DNA from: Aquila chrysaetos chrysaetos | Lineage: Eukaryota; Chordata; Aves; Accipitriformes; Accipitridae | Length of the DNA: 64,000 bases | Assembly (NCBI RefSeq): GCF_900496995.4 | Contig: NC_044005.1 | Coordinates: 34,261,363 to 34,325,362 of the forward strand | Direction: 5' to 3' | In this document: piece after piece, positions 24,253-37,186 of the stretch | How positions within the stretch are numbered: position 1 is the first letter of the stretch | How the letters are laid out: each line of letters starts with the position of its first letter | Translations under genes and position numbers: made by a program | The notes under the pieces: model-generated | Databases searched by the model: none | What the model saw: only the letters and a program-made list of their open reading frames with translations | What the model was told of the DNA's origin: nothing

Positions 24253-27200
24253 AAGGCAGTTAACGCGCCAGGTTTCTTCTGTGGTCACCCATCAAACGCT
24301 CTGCAAATCCACTTAGGGTGACTCCTTCTATTTTGTTATTTATTTATCACTTAGAGCAAAGGTTTCTGTCCATCTAACGTGGAAAAGACCCGCTCTTACT
24401 CACATCAAACAGACTCCACCGAGATCCGAGCGCAGCTGCGTGCTCTCTCTGGTACGCGTCCCTATAATTCAGGAGATCTGTGGAGGAGAGGAAAGGCAAC
24501 GGTAAGAGGGGAAAACTACCTGCTCACAGAAGTCAGCAGTTTGGTAATGATTTAGAGTGGTTTGCAATTAATTTACTCTATTTGGTAAACAGATTAATTG
24601 AGGAGGAAATTAACAGACTCCCTAGAGAAGTTGCGGTGCTTTATTTCTGTGCTCATTATCCAGCACCTGCCACTGGAGGAGTACTTTAAACTTCCAGGAG
24701 GATACCATTGAAGTCTGTTTGAATATGACCTCCTTTGTTTTGATATTAAGGTGATCTCCATTTCATTTCTTCAAGCAGAGGTTAAACTAAATATTCTTTC
24801 TGAAGTTGAACTAGAATGTGCAATGGGAATGGAAAAAGTAATGACAGTACCTTGAATAGCATCAGACAATGGCTGCATTCAAATAAATATGCCTACTGCG
24901 TGCCTTTGCTTTAAAAGATCCAGAAAATGTAAGTTTTCTCTATGAGAACTAATAAAATCAAAAAGGTACAAAAGTACCAGTAACAAATTCTGTAAATAAC
25001 AAGGATTGAGCATTACCTTCTCTAATGATTGAACCTTTCAGAGATCTGTATTTGATAAAAAATATGCAAATGCAAAGCACTTAAAATACACTTAAACCAA
25101 TGTACCCCCCTCTGACACTTAAATTTTGATAAAAATCAGCGTATTAAGATGCTTCAATTTAAATTCATCAACTTAGAGGTTGCAGCTTCGTGACTGACTT
25201 AGGCTTATTGAAATCTATGCAAATGTAACTACCCCGTTTGGTTCTGCCCTTGCTCCATCACTTGGTACAACAGCTAGCACTTGCATCCATGGACAAGCGT
25301 AGAAAATACAAGTAAAATTTACCTAATCTCTGAGGTGGCTGGCTGAGCCATATTAGTATGTTGCTGCATCTTAGCTGATAATACTGCCTACAGTGTCCTC
25401 TCCCAACTTACCTTCCACAGTTAGGTTCTGCGTTTGACTACCTCAGGAATCAACTTACATAGCTTACGTTTGCATGTATCAGAACAAGTAGAAAGGGAAC
25501 AGCTTGTCAGTTTGGCAAACAAAAGAGAGTACTTTTACTATCCATAAGTAGACTAGAGGGATAAACGCAGGAAGGGAAGGAACTATTGAACACAAATCAG
25601 TGATAGAAAAGGACAAAGGAATGTAAGTTCATTACTTATAAACATAGGCTGAAAATAGAAAAGCTTCTAAAATTGGCTTTCAGATGACAGCCAAAAGTTT
25701 CACTTGTGTTTAAGATGGACCATGGGACAATTAGGAGAGGCAGTGGTGACTTCTTGGGATCAGAGGTGACAGTAACTGGTGACCTTAAATTTCTTTTCTA
25801 ATCACATGCTCAAGTGCTACCCACAAGGTGACTTTTTTTGGAATTATTACCATGCCAGAAAGTAGGCAGGCAAAAAGATTTTGGACTCAGTAAATTTTCT
25901 AGAACAGCCTTGCAAGGCTATGTTAAACCTTCTGACCTCTGCTTATGAGAGATCATCAGGCATGTGTCAAAACCCACAAATTTCCATATGGTATCAAAGC
26001 TATGAAAGCTCAAGGAGGAATCCGTGTTTACCTAACCTTTGGCATTTGGGTGTCCCAGCGAGGAGGTTAGTTGTCTTAAACCTCACTACAGTCAATGTGG
26101 CGACAGAGGTCCTTCCAGAGGCCAAATCAGAACCAATTTAAGTGCTCTGACTCATTTTCTGAAGGAGCTTCTGATATCAGAAACTAATATTAGATGACTA
26201 ATATTAGGCAATGTGATTACATCCCTCAGTGGCAATGTCAAATAAAGTGATAAAGATCTCCTCCCTATAAATAATGCATTAAGTATTTCTCTGTAAGGGG
26301 TATTGTTTAGTTACAGAGTGCTGGGACAGTAAGACTACAAATGAATAGCACAAGTATAAATTAGTGCTTTGGCAAAATACTTCGCTTTCAAGCCTCAAGA
26401 GCAGCTGAACCTTTAAAGAGGAGTTGTGGTGAGACCAGCCATAGTGATGCCCAGTGTTGTACCTATGTCCCCGTCTGCGACTCTCACCCCAGCTCACAAC
26501 TGTCTATTAAGACTGGTCTTTTGAACACTATGCTTAGTTTCCCCCAGAGTGCAGGCACATCTGTCTCTTTCCACGCCAAACTGCTTTGTAGTCAGGGGAA
26601 AAATAAAACCCTGCACCCTGTCGTCCCCACAGCCGTCTGTGAAGTTCTCCATCTTTCTGTACTCATTGACTTAACACGTCAAGAAAATCAAGTATTCTTT
26701 CTCTTCAAAAATCTGTTAATTCATTCATGAAGACATGTATTATTTAAAAAGTCACACATTTGAGTAGATGGAGTTTTCAAGACTATTATTCATTTCTAGG
26801 CTGCATACAGTCCTGGTCAATTTATATTCAATGCTGTGTTGCTTTCTTGCTTAATTAGCTCTTCTTGTTTTGGATGCTTGCCCTCCTAGATTATTGTAGC
26901 CAGGAAAAATAGGCTTTTCTCCTCTTCTTTGTAACCTATACAAGCCAAGGTCATCAATAACCATCAATAACATCATTGCTTTTATCTCAATGATACTCTT
27001 CCGAATACAGTATCAGTGGGTCAGGAAGTATCTAGTAATAATCAGCAGGGATTGATTCTATGTTCTGTCCCGTCTGCCTTTTAGATTATTTTAGGTTCTA
27101 CCTAGAGTCACAGAAATGATTAATTTCTAGCAATGAAAACTCCAAACAATTAATCTATAAGGATTTCTAATATTAATTGATTTTAAGGTTTGTTGTTGTT

Positions 27201-29106
27201 TTAGGGTCTTGACCAGTGAAACTAGATTCAGCAGCTACATACTTCTAATATAAAAGTTGTTTCACTTTGTCCTGTTTCACACAAATACAGAGATTTACCC
27301 TTTGAATATTTTATCTTTCAGCTTCTTAAACCTAAGTAAACACTGCCCTGAGAGGTGCAGACTCAGTATGGATACCATCTTGCACCTATGTAAACTGGTG
27401 GGAAAGCTTTGTTCCAAAGCAGGTAACAAATACCAGCACTGCGATCAGGGTGCAAAGTGGCATTTCCTTACCCACTCTAGTCATCAGGGTCCCTCAAAAT
27501 TATAAGCAGGCATTGGCTGACTCCTCCTCCTCCAAGCAAGCATTGTGCTAGGGACAGATGGTTCCCCATGTGCCTCAGCCTGGTCACTGCAGTACAGCAG
27601 CAGCAATTACTCCTGGCTCTTTGATCTGGAGTGATGGGGCAGCTACCATCACAACTCTACTACTGTCTGAACTCCCGGTCGCCAGGGGAGCAGCAGCAGG
27701 TGGAGGTTCCCCTAAAATAAGACAGAATTGAAGATATCGAAACCTTCTTGCCAGGGTGAGGACTCTGTTCCCTCATAGCTGAGGATGTGCTAACACTGCT
27801 CTGATGAAACAGAAAAGCAGCTCACTGGCAGCACTGTCACACTGCTCCACGCTCTCCCACCCAGGGGTTGTTTTCCTGCTGGTCCACCAGTACAATTTCA
27901 AGCTAGGCCTAAAGCTCCAGTGCATGATAAAGGCTGTTGAGTCTTTGGCCTGCATTACTTCTTGCTAGAGATGCAGGGGCCTCTTCTTCCTTCCAAAATC
28001 ATTGAATATGGCTGTAATTCTGCTTACGACAGTAGTTTTTACCCTTTTCTATGTATGTTGAATACCCATAGAGTTTCTTGGACCTTGTGGTACATAACTC
28101 AGAGGCCAAGAGAAATCTACATTACTTTTTTTCAAAACTGAGCTGTGATTGTTCTGACAGCAATGTTCTGTATGCAGAAAGTCAAAACCATGTAAGTCCT
28201 AGAGGGAGATGGCTGAATTGTGCCTTCCCTGTGCACAACTTAAAAATATTGAGGTGGTCCAGGTGATTTTTAGTAGAACTATGCTTCTCAGGATGGAGGT
28301 CTAGATATCTGGGGTGCGTCTCACTGCGGTACAGGAGTTTGTTATCTGGCCTAATACAATTGCATTATACTAAATGCATAAGCTTATCTTTGGGGAAGTA
28401 CCTAACTGCACACTGGATACCTTAACTTAGGGCAGATGAATCCCAGCCCCAGTGACATTAGCGGTATGTCGGGTAGGCTTTCTGTGAAGCAAGGCCATAA
28501 AGCGTAGGAGACTGCATCTCTTTAAAATCAGCTTTTACCTCTGGCTTGTTGACTTTTACATGTAAACACAAGGTTTTTTGAGAGGCATCCCTCTGAAACA
28601 GAAAGCTCCAAACATGAGAATTTGAAGTCTCATCATGTGTATGTACAAACTTGCACATACAGCTTTTTCTTCTAACCAAAGAAGTGACTATGAATATGCA
28701 GCATTTTGAAATATTACTTGCAAAGTTATATAAGTTTTTGAAATGGATGGGGGGGTGAATGGCATAGAAATGGAACAATATGTACATTATTCAGTGATGA
28801 CCAGAAACCTCCTCTGTCTCTTACCTGTTGATATGACAGGAGAAACATATTGATCTAACCTGCTTTCAGGTAAATAAAATTTCAAAAAGCTCAAAAAAGA
28901 TCAGCAGAATCTTTCAACATGTAAAAAGCTTAGGCAAAATGACAGGGGTTATTCCTTTGGTTATAGCTTATCCTTCATAGTACTTAATATTCACATAAAC
29001 TAAATGTTCAGCCTGTTCATTACAGTTTTAATTCAATCGCATCACATTGCTTTTACTTTTTATTTATGTGCATTCTTCTAGTCCAAGAGTTTGTCACTGT
29101 GTTCAT

Positions 29107-29173
29107 CTCATTAAATATGGGTACTCACTCAGTAAATATGTGTACTTCCACTCAGTAAATATGGGTACTTTCA
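29107..29173 (+). repeat. Short minisatellite, three units of 21-23 bp
   Basis: Units at 29107-29127, 29128-29150 and 29151-29173 share the core CTCAGTAAATATGGGTACTT. Units 2 and 3 differ at a few positions. Unit 1 is 2 bp shorter and has CATT for CAGT. Confidence 0.85.
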
Positions 29174-32100
29174 AAAATGATGCCTCAGTTTAGTAACAGA
29201 TGCTTCTTAAAATATTTAGAATTTTAAAAGTGTAAAGAAGCCGTCAGTAGCATTCTGATTTGTGTATAAATATTTATTTAGCACACGTTCTGGCCAATGT
29301 ACTGCCCTTGATTTTTGTGCAAAACTTACAGTAACTTCAATGGAAATTCTGAGCTCACAACTAGAGAAAAATATGGTTAATTCAGCAACCCAGCTGCTTT
29401 TATATCCCAGAATAGCAAGCAGTGCCTCTAGTGAAGGAGGTGGGGAAATACGAGAGTTTATGTCATTCTTGGCTTTCTGTTGCTGGGCATACATTTGGGT
29501 AACACCTCAAGTTAGAGCAGACTCTGGGCTGTTCTATTTCTCTTAAGAGACTTTTAGCTGGGTTCGGAGCAGAACAGTGGTATAAAAATAAGAGGCCAAT
29601 AGCCAGTAAAGCTCTAGAAATATTTGCTAGAAATCCTGTGAGAGGCTGTTATGTGATAAAATTTCTGTGGGGAAAAAAAAAAAATAATGTGAGAAAAATC
29701 TGTTTGGTGGAGGAATATGAGGCCTTCATCACTGAAATGAGATTCTAAGGAAAATAATTTCCTTCCTGCTATTGCTAGCATGAGAAATGATATGGAAAGT
29801 TGAGTCTATTTGCAGCATCATTATAAAAGTAGATTCTCAATCACATATACTTTCTCACGATATAGAAAAACCCAAACAGATTGAAGACAAAACTGAAGCG
29901 TATCTAATATGCAGCATAAAACTTAATCAAGAGAGAACAATTCTAAGATGCTGACAGCTAGCTCCAGTCTCCTAAAGCTTTCATCCTTGCCTTTCTCCAT
30001 ATTTTCTAGGCTTTTGGTAGACATTTCCATTAGTACGTCAGAATTTTAAAAGAGGATAAAATGGCAATAAGACAGAATACCTACTGAAAACAGAAAAATT
30101 CACACTAGTGTAATACCAAAAAATAATTTATTAACTTTTAATAATTTCTTTTACTGAAAAACCCCTTCTACTGTGATATAAACTAAAATATTACACAACA
30201 AATCACTTTAGCTTATTGGCAAATGGACATTTTTCCTCTGCTAATTGCACTAGCATCAGACACGCTATTCGATGCCTGAGGGAATTCTTACGAAGCTATT
30301 CTGACTACCCAAGTACCTGCTATTATTAAGACCCAGAGTATAAAATACAAGTTTAAGTGCACTACGGCAAACAAGGTTGCCAAGATACCAATCCAAGGTT
30401 GCTCTCAATATCATGAAAAAATCATAACGTTTTGATCTTAAAAATTATCCTCAAATTGACTGATACACTTGGGGTGTCTAGATGGCTTAGCAGATTTCTA
30501 CTCAGTTTAGTAGGACTGTATTGTCACTAACAGGAATCTCTCTGCTCAGCTGTATTTTCAGGATCCTCTTAGAATCAAAATAAAGTGGAAATTGAGGAAA
30601 TCATCTGAGTTTTTATAACTCAGCAAGCTACTTTTGCAAACACATACTAAGCATTAAAATTTATACTCTTTAAAAAAAAAAAAGAAGCACAAATACAATT
30701 ATGCAAATTTGCATGCCAGGAAGATAAGTGTTTTCCTTGATGTCAGTAGAAATTGAGTGCAATGCATTAGCAGTACAAATGGGAGACACCATGTGTAGCT
30801 GGTTTCTTTAGCTTAGGAATAGTATTTCCCTCCTTCCGTATGTCATCAAGGCACATTCCAGTGCCACATCCAGTGAAGCTGCCATAGGCAAAGCTGGATA
30901 GCCACCATTTCTGCGTGCTCTTACTACCCTATGTACCCAGACCGCTTTCAGTGGAGAATGACAGGCCACCGTCATAGCCGGTCAGATTCTCACATCTTCA
31001 TGGACTCACATCCTCAGGCAGCACTTTGCATGCTATAGCAGCACATGTTCAACACCCAGCTCCATGACTCTCCCTGAGTGACATACAGGGTTTCACAGAT
31101 TCATATAATTTGGGAACAGGGATGCTGGAAGGATTCTAGTGAAGAGGAAAAATTTCAGCCGCATATGCAAATGATGTCAGGTGTATAGCAGAATCAAGCC
31201 ACATATTAGCATATCCCGGAAGCAGACAGGAACTGGAATGGCAGAGTACAGAAGTCAAACAGCATTCAGAGGCTTGTGATAACTCAGGACAGACATAATG
31301 ACACTTTCATGTTAGAACGGCAGTTCCTAAACAAGGAAATTATCAATTCTACTTGTGAGTGATTTTGTTGCCACAAGGCTGATTTCTCCTTCACTTGCAT
31401 GGACTTTGAAGATTCACTTTTTTAACACATGCTAAAAAGATGCTGTTTAAAAGCTGCTTGACAGAACTAGTCATTATATGAAGAAGTACAATTAATTTGC
31501 TCAACCTGGAGAAAATAAGGCATATGAGAGCATAGAAAAGTCACTTCTGTAATTTCAATTTTCCTTATGATAACTGCCTCTCAGACACATCTCATCCATA
31601 GCCATCAGACCATAAAACTAGGCTATTAAGTTAAAACTTGCACTTTAAAAATCCACAAAACCTTGTGCTAGGAATATGAACCGTGACCCCTTTAGTTATT
31701 TAGGAGATCTAGGCATTTTCAACATTATTACAAGGGGCCATTAGAAGGACTGAATCCATAGTCTTTATTGATTTAAGAGTCATCCAACTGTACTTACCTA
31801 AGTGTTACTCGAGTGAGCTGTTGCAAGATGACTTTGAGTTTTACATTTATACTAGAAGGCAGCCAGGAAAACTAAACGTTGGATCCAGCTTCTCAATTTG
31901 AAGCCTAAAATCTCACTAACTTCAGTTAAGTGTCTTTTGTGTCTATCTCCCATTTGCCTCACTAACTTTTCTTGTTGGCTCTGGGTATAATAGTGAGAGC
32001 AGATCACAGACAAGTATGAAACCAAACACTCAGTGAGAAGGAGCTACAAAAGTGATTAAACAGTTTTTCTGTGGTTTATGATGGCTTTTTTTCCTTTTTT

Positions 32101-33347
32101 AATTTTTCCCTAGACATATATAGGAATACTTAAATATATATATTTTGCAAGTTTTTACTTTCTGCAAACTTTGCAAAGATTGCACAGCAATCAAAATCAT
32201 AAACATTTTAAAGTTATCCATAGCCACATTTCCTAGATAGAAAATGGACGATGTAATCAGTTAGTACTGCAGTTCCAGTGAATTTAGTATTGCATACTTT
32301 GTCTTTAAAAAAAACCCCTTCTACCTTTTCCTGCTTGTTTTAAAATATTTGACCCTTCTTTTATTCCACATAGAACTACCTCAAAGCTGAATCCACGCAG
32401 TTTGAGAAGTTTGCCTTGGGGGGGGGGGGAGCTCAGTATTAACACAGGAAGACCCACTGTTTTCCTGTTTACAATATGCTTTTGTTCTGCATATAGTCTT
32501 AAAAAAAAAATCCACAACTTCAGTATTATGAGATTATTACTATTAGCCATCAGCTCATTCTAGCAAAACCACAGGCAATGTCTCTGCCACCAGACACTTC
32601 AAAGATTGATGGCTTGAACTTGCCTTGAAGCATTACGGAAAATTACTAACATTCTACTGAACAACACTAGGTGTTATTGTTAACACTAGGAAAACCATTC
32701 TAATTCAAATTCTCAAAGGTACTTGGAGAATTTTACTGTTAACTTCAAAAAAGACAGGATTTCAACCTTAAGATTTTTCTTCCCCTGACTCTTAGAAACT
32801 GCTTTACCCCTTTCTAGCTAGTTTATGCTATAATCCCCCTAAAATCATGAATTTATATTGACACAAAACTTTTCATAAAGGGGTAGAGAGCTGGATAAAC
32901 AAAGTGGCCCTTACTGTCCTTCTGAAATCCCATGGAGCCCAAAGATTACATTAGTTTCCAAATTAATCAGACAGTAATACTTCCCATGTATGTCTATTCA
33001 TCCCTGAAAAGTAGCTTTCTGTATTACCTTCCCTTCATTTTACTCAAATTGGTATTTTCAAAACATACCAAGGTTAGTGTTCTCTAAACATTACTTTCAA
33101 ACATAGCATTTTTTAAAATGACTGTGACTCCTTAAGAAAGCTCTTAGTATCTTTAAACATATTTCTGTTTTATTTCTATAACAAAAAAAATCTGAAACAA
33201 AACCTATTGTTCTAACACACAAAGTTAGTTATTTTGATATGTAGTCTTAAACTTTTCTGCACATTGAATGTTACAAAGTTTCAAAACTCTGGTTTGCACA
33301 TAAAGTATACAATAGAAGTACAATATAATACAATATAAATAAAATAG

Positions 33348-33353
33348 TTTATT
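33348..33353 (-). terminator. ZNF770: Candidate polyadenylation signal for ZNF770
   Basis: AATAAA on the minus strand (TTTATT on plus), about 1.64 kb after the stop codon. It is followed downstream by a T-rich stretch. This is a candidate only, because AT-rich DNA yields this hexamer often. Confidence 0.4.
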
Positions 33354-33694
33354 ACAAGTATTTTAAAAGAGCTCTACAATACACTTTCAAAACATTTTAT
33401 ACAGTATTCTGTCTTTCAATATGAAACAGTTCACATAGGGAGAAAAAAATCTCAATATATAACTATAGTCATTATTAAGATACTGAATTTGTCTGTCATA
33501 CAAAAATCATAGTAACTACAGACTGAATATCTTTCCTGGTTTTATTCTCTCTGAAAATGGGAAAGAATAACATGTCCCTTTACCTTTCACTTCATTTATG
33601 CCAAATACTGCAAAGCTCACAGCAAAACCTAAATAAATCACTTCAAAAATTAAAAAAAACCCCAAATATCAAAACCATTTTACTTAAATAAATA

Positions 33695-33718
33695 TTTCCA
33701 CTATTTAAATAGTGGAAA
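33695..33718. repeat. Perfect 24-bp palindrome
   Basis: Each arm is TTTCCACTATTT or its complement, with no spacer. In RNA it could form a hairpin of up to 10 bp with a 4-nt loop. It lies in the probable ZNF770 3' UTR. Confidence 0.95.
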
Positions 33719-34993
33719 GAATGCCATGTTTCTTACAGTTAAATGTTAATTTAGAAATAGGATTAAAAACTTCAGGTTTCAACTATTCAGAAGTTGTATA
33801 ACAAAGGAAAATATCCTAAAAGGTATTTTTTTCAGAGGAAAAAAAAAGAAACAAACTTCATTCTTGCTCATAACGAATAAAGCTCCACTGCACTTACACA
33901 TTTTGCCAGCCCCACAGGCACAATGGGCAAAGCTCTCTACTTACCAGAAAGTGCAACTACAGATTCTATTAATACAAAATCGGAATTACTTAATTTGAGC
34001 TAAAAGTAATTTTCAGTCTGTTATATTTAATGTAATGAGAACATGACTTCCCAACAAAACTGCTCATCTGAGTTATTATCACATCTTAGAGAACATTTCT
34101 TTTACTGGTGCAATATGTACGCTAGAAGGAAAGGAGACTGGAACAGATAGTAAGCCCGTTTGTAATGTTAATGGTAATTTCTTGTCCTCTTTTCTTGCAG
34201 AAAAATAGTTCAGTATTGTATGAATTGGCCAAAAAAGCTAGGAAAGGCAAGGGATATACAAAGAAGTAGAGATAATGAAGTGGTAAAATGGATTAATTGA
34301 TTATAAGCCCTGCTATTCTAGCAATGTCTACTTGTATTTTATCATCAAAAGGGAAAAGATCTAGCTCCTCATCCGTAGATCTCCAAACCCATTACAAAGC
34401 AGTTAAATTTCTTCTATTAACTGTTCTATAATGCCACACCAACATTTTTTCTCATTAAACTTTTTCCACTTTCTTTTTTGCACCTTTTATCTAAAAATAA
34501 TAGTTACTTTTTTAAAAAAGTATGAAATAAATACAGTAAGTCTCCGTTATTTGCAAGGTATAGGGAGCCAGAAGAAAGTAAAGGGACCATTTTTTCTGTA
34601 TTCTGGAAATTACCTTTTTATCTTTACTTTTCTGATAGTTATCATTGCACAGCATAATTTCATAAATTACTATATGGGAAAACGTATAACTTAAAATATC
34701 TGATTCATGGAGCACTACAGATTGCTGCAACACTATTAATACAGTAAGAATGTGCATTTATAAATTAATTTAGGAAAAAAAATGCAAAGTGGCTTTTTTG
34801 TTGCTTTTTTTTGTTTTCTTTTAAACATCTTCTCACATTCATCACAAATTATATCAAGTAGACAGTTCTGAAGACAGTAAATGAACTCTTCAGGTCATCT
34901 CCATAACAGAAAGAGATAATCCCCTTCAGTCAATTGTTAGGTGTAACATAAGCCTTTTAGTAATTACACAACCAAAAATTTTAATATAGAATT

Positions 34994-37186
34994 TCATAGG
35001 ACATTATCCAGTTTTGATAAAAACAATATATTCTCTGGTTGTTGCTCAGCGGTACTCAGCTTTAAGCTCTCTTTGAAGTGAATAAGGTGATGTCTTTTCA
35101 AATGTGGGGCCTGTCTGAAATTTTTACCACAAACTAAACATTCAAACGGCTTCTGTCCAGCATGCATTAGGTAATGTCTTTCAAGCTTAGAAGGCGATTT
35201 AAAAGTTTTAAAGCAGATACTGCATTGATACAATTTGTTAACAACTTCACTTTTTTCAGTACATTCAGAAAAATCATGCCAATAGCTGTAACAGCTTTGC
35301 TCTGTTCCCAACAATTTACTACACAAATATGGCTGTGTGTTTCTACTGCTGGTGTCAAGAACAAAATCCCCTGACTCGATTTCAACTTTGATTTCAGCTG
35401 CTTGGTTTGACTGAATCAGCTCAAATTCTTGAAAGCCAGATGCCTGTGAAGGTGTTTGAGAATAACCTGAATAACCCACAGGCTGAGAAGACTTAAATTC
35501 AATGTGATCTCCCTGATGATTGAAAAGTTTGTTCAGGTTTTCAAATTCTACCTGGCAAACGGGGCTTTTACAGGGTCTCTTTTCAGTATGGGTGAGCTGA
35601 TGTCTTTTTAAGTGAGCTGACTGTCTAAATGTCTTCCCACAAACATTACAGCCAAAGGGCTTCTGTCCCGTGTGTATAAGGTAATGTCTTTGAAGTTTGG
35701 ATGAAGACGGAAAGATTTTTTCACATCTGTCACATTTACACACTTTGTGTCTGTTATGTGTATTTTTAGCAGAAGCTGAAAAAGCACAGTGAAGTACTTC
35801 TGGATTATCAAAGAAACCATCATCTGATGAACCATAAAAAGCATCATCTTTATTATCCAGTGAATCATTGATGTTTAACATGCTTTCACCAGTAAGCATA
35901 CCTTTTAAATTAATTCCAAAGTCGTGAGGTTGCGGGTGCTCTTGCCAATGTAATGGCACAGTAAACATTCTTTTCATCCGATTACTAAGTGCCTTGTGCA
36001 TGTCAAGCTTGCTATGGCAATCCTTGAAAGGTTTAGTGGAAGCGTGCTGATCAGAACACTGATCTCTAGCTGCAACCAGGTCAGGACTTTTAAAGTGACC
36101 TGATTTTTTTTTTTTTCTGTCAGTCAGAGAAAAATCTGTTGCCTTTCCTCCAGTATGCTTCAGCTTCATCAGGATCTTATTTTTCACGCTGACTGTGTGG
36201 CTGCATGCTGTTGTACCATTCTTTGAACTTTTGTCATCTCTCAGATAACAACATTTGTGCAAATTTAGAACCTGCTCCGTTTCAAAACACTGCTCACAAG
36301 CTGGGCACTGAAAGGGTACAATATAAATCGAGTGAACATCACGTGGGTCATTCTCCTGCGACTCGTAAGTGGCAGCATTCTCAAAACTATCCCTCTTTCC
36401 TTCCAACAGGTTGTGTGGTCTAGGATATTTAAGAGTCTTTGCTTTGTACACAATATTGGGTAAAGTCTTATTTCTGGCATGGAGCTGTTTGTGCTTCATG
36501 AGTTTGCTCTGTATTTTAAACCGCTTCTGACAAAAGCAGCACTGAAAAGGCCTTTCTTCTGTGTGTGTGAGCTGATGGATTTTCAAGTGTGTTGACTGTC
36601 TGAAAGATTTACCACATGAAGAACACTTAAAAGGTTTCTGGCCAGTGTGAATAAGGAAGTGTCTTTCTAGCTTAGATCTTGATGGAAATGTCTTGTTACA
36701 CGATTCACAAGCATGAGTTTGCTTTCTCCTTCTGGCACCATGTAGGCTATCTGCCTTCAGACACTGATGCAGCATCCACCTCTCTTCAGTTGTAAAAGAT
36801 TTCCAGCACATAGAACATCGAAATATGCCACAAGTGACTCTGTCTTGCTCAGAATTCACAGAGTTTTCTGCTTGGTTGGTATCATTCTGATAATTTTCAT
36901 TATGAAGCTGCTGATGCTTTAAGAAAGTGATTAAGTTTTTGAAGTTTCTGTAACAAACAATACACTTAAAAGGCAGATTATGGGTTAACTGATGCCTCTC
37001 CAGGTGGACCAGCTGCCTAAATGTTTTATGGCATACATGACATTCAAATGGCTTTTGACCAGTATGTATCAGATAATGCCTAGCTAATTTTGATGGAGTT
37101 TCAAACTGTTTATAGCAAATGTCACAAATATATGGCTTTTTTTTGGGTATCCTGTCAGCTGTTACACACTGCTGAACTTTTAACAT
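34994..37186 (-). CDS. ZNF770: ZNF770, multi-C2H2 zinc-finger protein
   Basis: Intact 730-codon single-exon ORF for a probable nuclear DNA-binding protein; its targets are not known to me. Canonical C2H2 fingers lie at about residues 19-41, 47-69, 73-95, 158-180, 186-208, 214-236, two mid-C-terminal fingers (starting CKCDRC and FGCNVC), 653-675 and 681-703. Degenerate fingers occur near 122-142 (RCSMCW, last His replaced), after VPFQCPAC (HKC ending) and after RPCKSPVC (CX3C). No KRAB, SCAN or BTB domain is present. Most fingers come as adjacent pairs joined by HTGQKPF-type linkers, and the second finger of each pair carries FRQ..HL. Identification: colinear with human ZNF770 (about 691 aa, from memory), including DVHSIYIVPFQCP and the C-terminal pair. 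The ATG at 37186 is the first after an in-frame TAG, has A at -3, and corresponds to an internal Met of the human start region. The human genes AQR and ZNF770 are also neighbours in this order. Confidence 0.96.
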   Translation of the reverse strand: MLKVQQCVTADRIPKKKPYICDICYKQFETPSKLARHYLIHTGQKPFECHVCHKTFRQLVHLERHQLTHNLPFKCIVCYRNFKNLITFLKHQQLHNENYQNDTNQAENSVNSEQDRVTCGIFRCSMCWKSFTTEERWMLHQCLKADSLHGARRRKQTHACESCNKTFPSRSKLERHFLIHTGQKPFKCSSCGKSFRQSTHLKIHQLTHTEERPFQCCFCQKRFKIQSKLMKHKQLHARNKTLPNIVYKAKTLKYPRPHNLLEGKRDSFENAATYESQENDPRDVHSIYIVPFQCPACEQCFETEQVLNLHKCCYLRDDKSSKNGTTACSHTVSVKNKILMKLKHTGGKATDFSLTDRKKKKSGHFKSPDLVAARDQCSDQHASTKPFKDCHSKLDMHKALSNRMKRMFTVPLHWQEHPQPHDFGINLKGMLTGESMLNINDSLDNKDDAFYGSSDDGFFDNPEVLHCAFSASAKNTHNRHKVCKCDRCEKIFPSSSKLQRHYLIHTGQKPFGCNVCGKTFRQSAHLKRHQLTHTEKRPCKSPVCQVEFENLNKLFNHQGDHIEFKSSQPVGYSGYSQTPSQASGFQEFELIQSNQAAEIKVEIESGDFVLDTSSRNTQPYLCSKLLGTEQSCYSYWHDFSECTEKSEVVNKLYQCSICFKTFKSPSKLERHYLMHAGQKPFECLVCGKNFRQAPHLKRHHLIHFKESLKLSTAEQQPENILFLSKLDNVL

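Larger units (their letters stand above)
24216..33300. other. AQR-ZNF770 intergenic DNA, no recognised gene
   Basis: About 9 kb of AT-rich sequence. I see a small minisatellite (29107-29173), a paired 11-bp repeat (26183-26207), a G run near 32420, and simple A/T runs. No exon, RNA gene or clear transposon was recognised, although old decayed repeats are likely. The part nearest ZNF770 could belong to longer 3' UTR isoforms, as further AATAAA-type signals occur on the minus strand (e.g. near 31764 and 30126). Confidence 0.6.
33320..34993 (-). other. ZNF770: Probable ZNF770 3' UTR
   Basis: AT-rich DNA directly after the ZNF770 stop codon on the minus strand, with no splice signal needed. The proposed end is based on the AATAAA at 33348-33353 (minus strand), followed by T-rich sequence. 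It contains a perfect 24-bp palindrome at 33695-33718. The boundary is inferred, and other poly(A) signals lie further left. Confidence 0.5.

Noticed and set aside
31085-31145. TTCACAGATTCATATAATTTGGG, resembling a CR1 3' tail
   Set aside because: Only a short stretch resembles CR1, and the neighbouring sequence does not continue the match.
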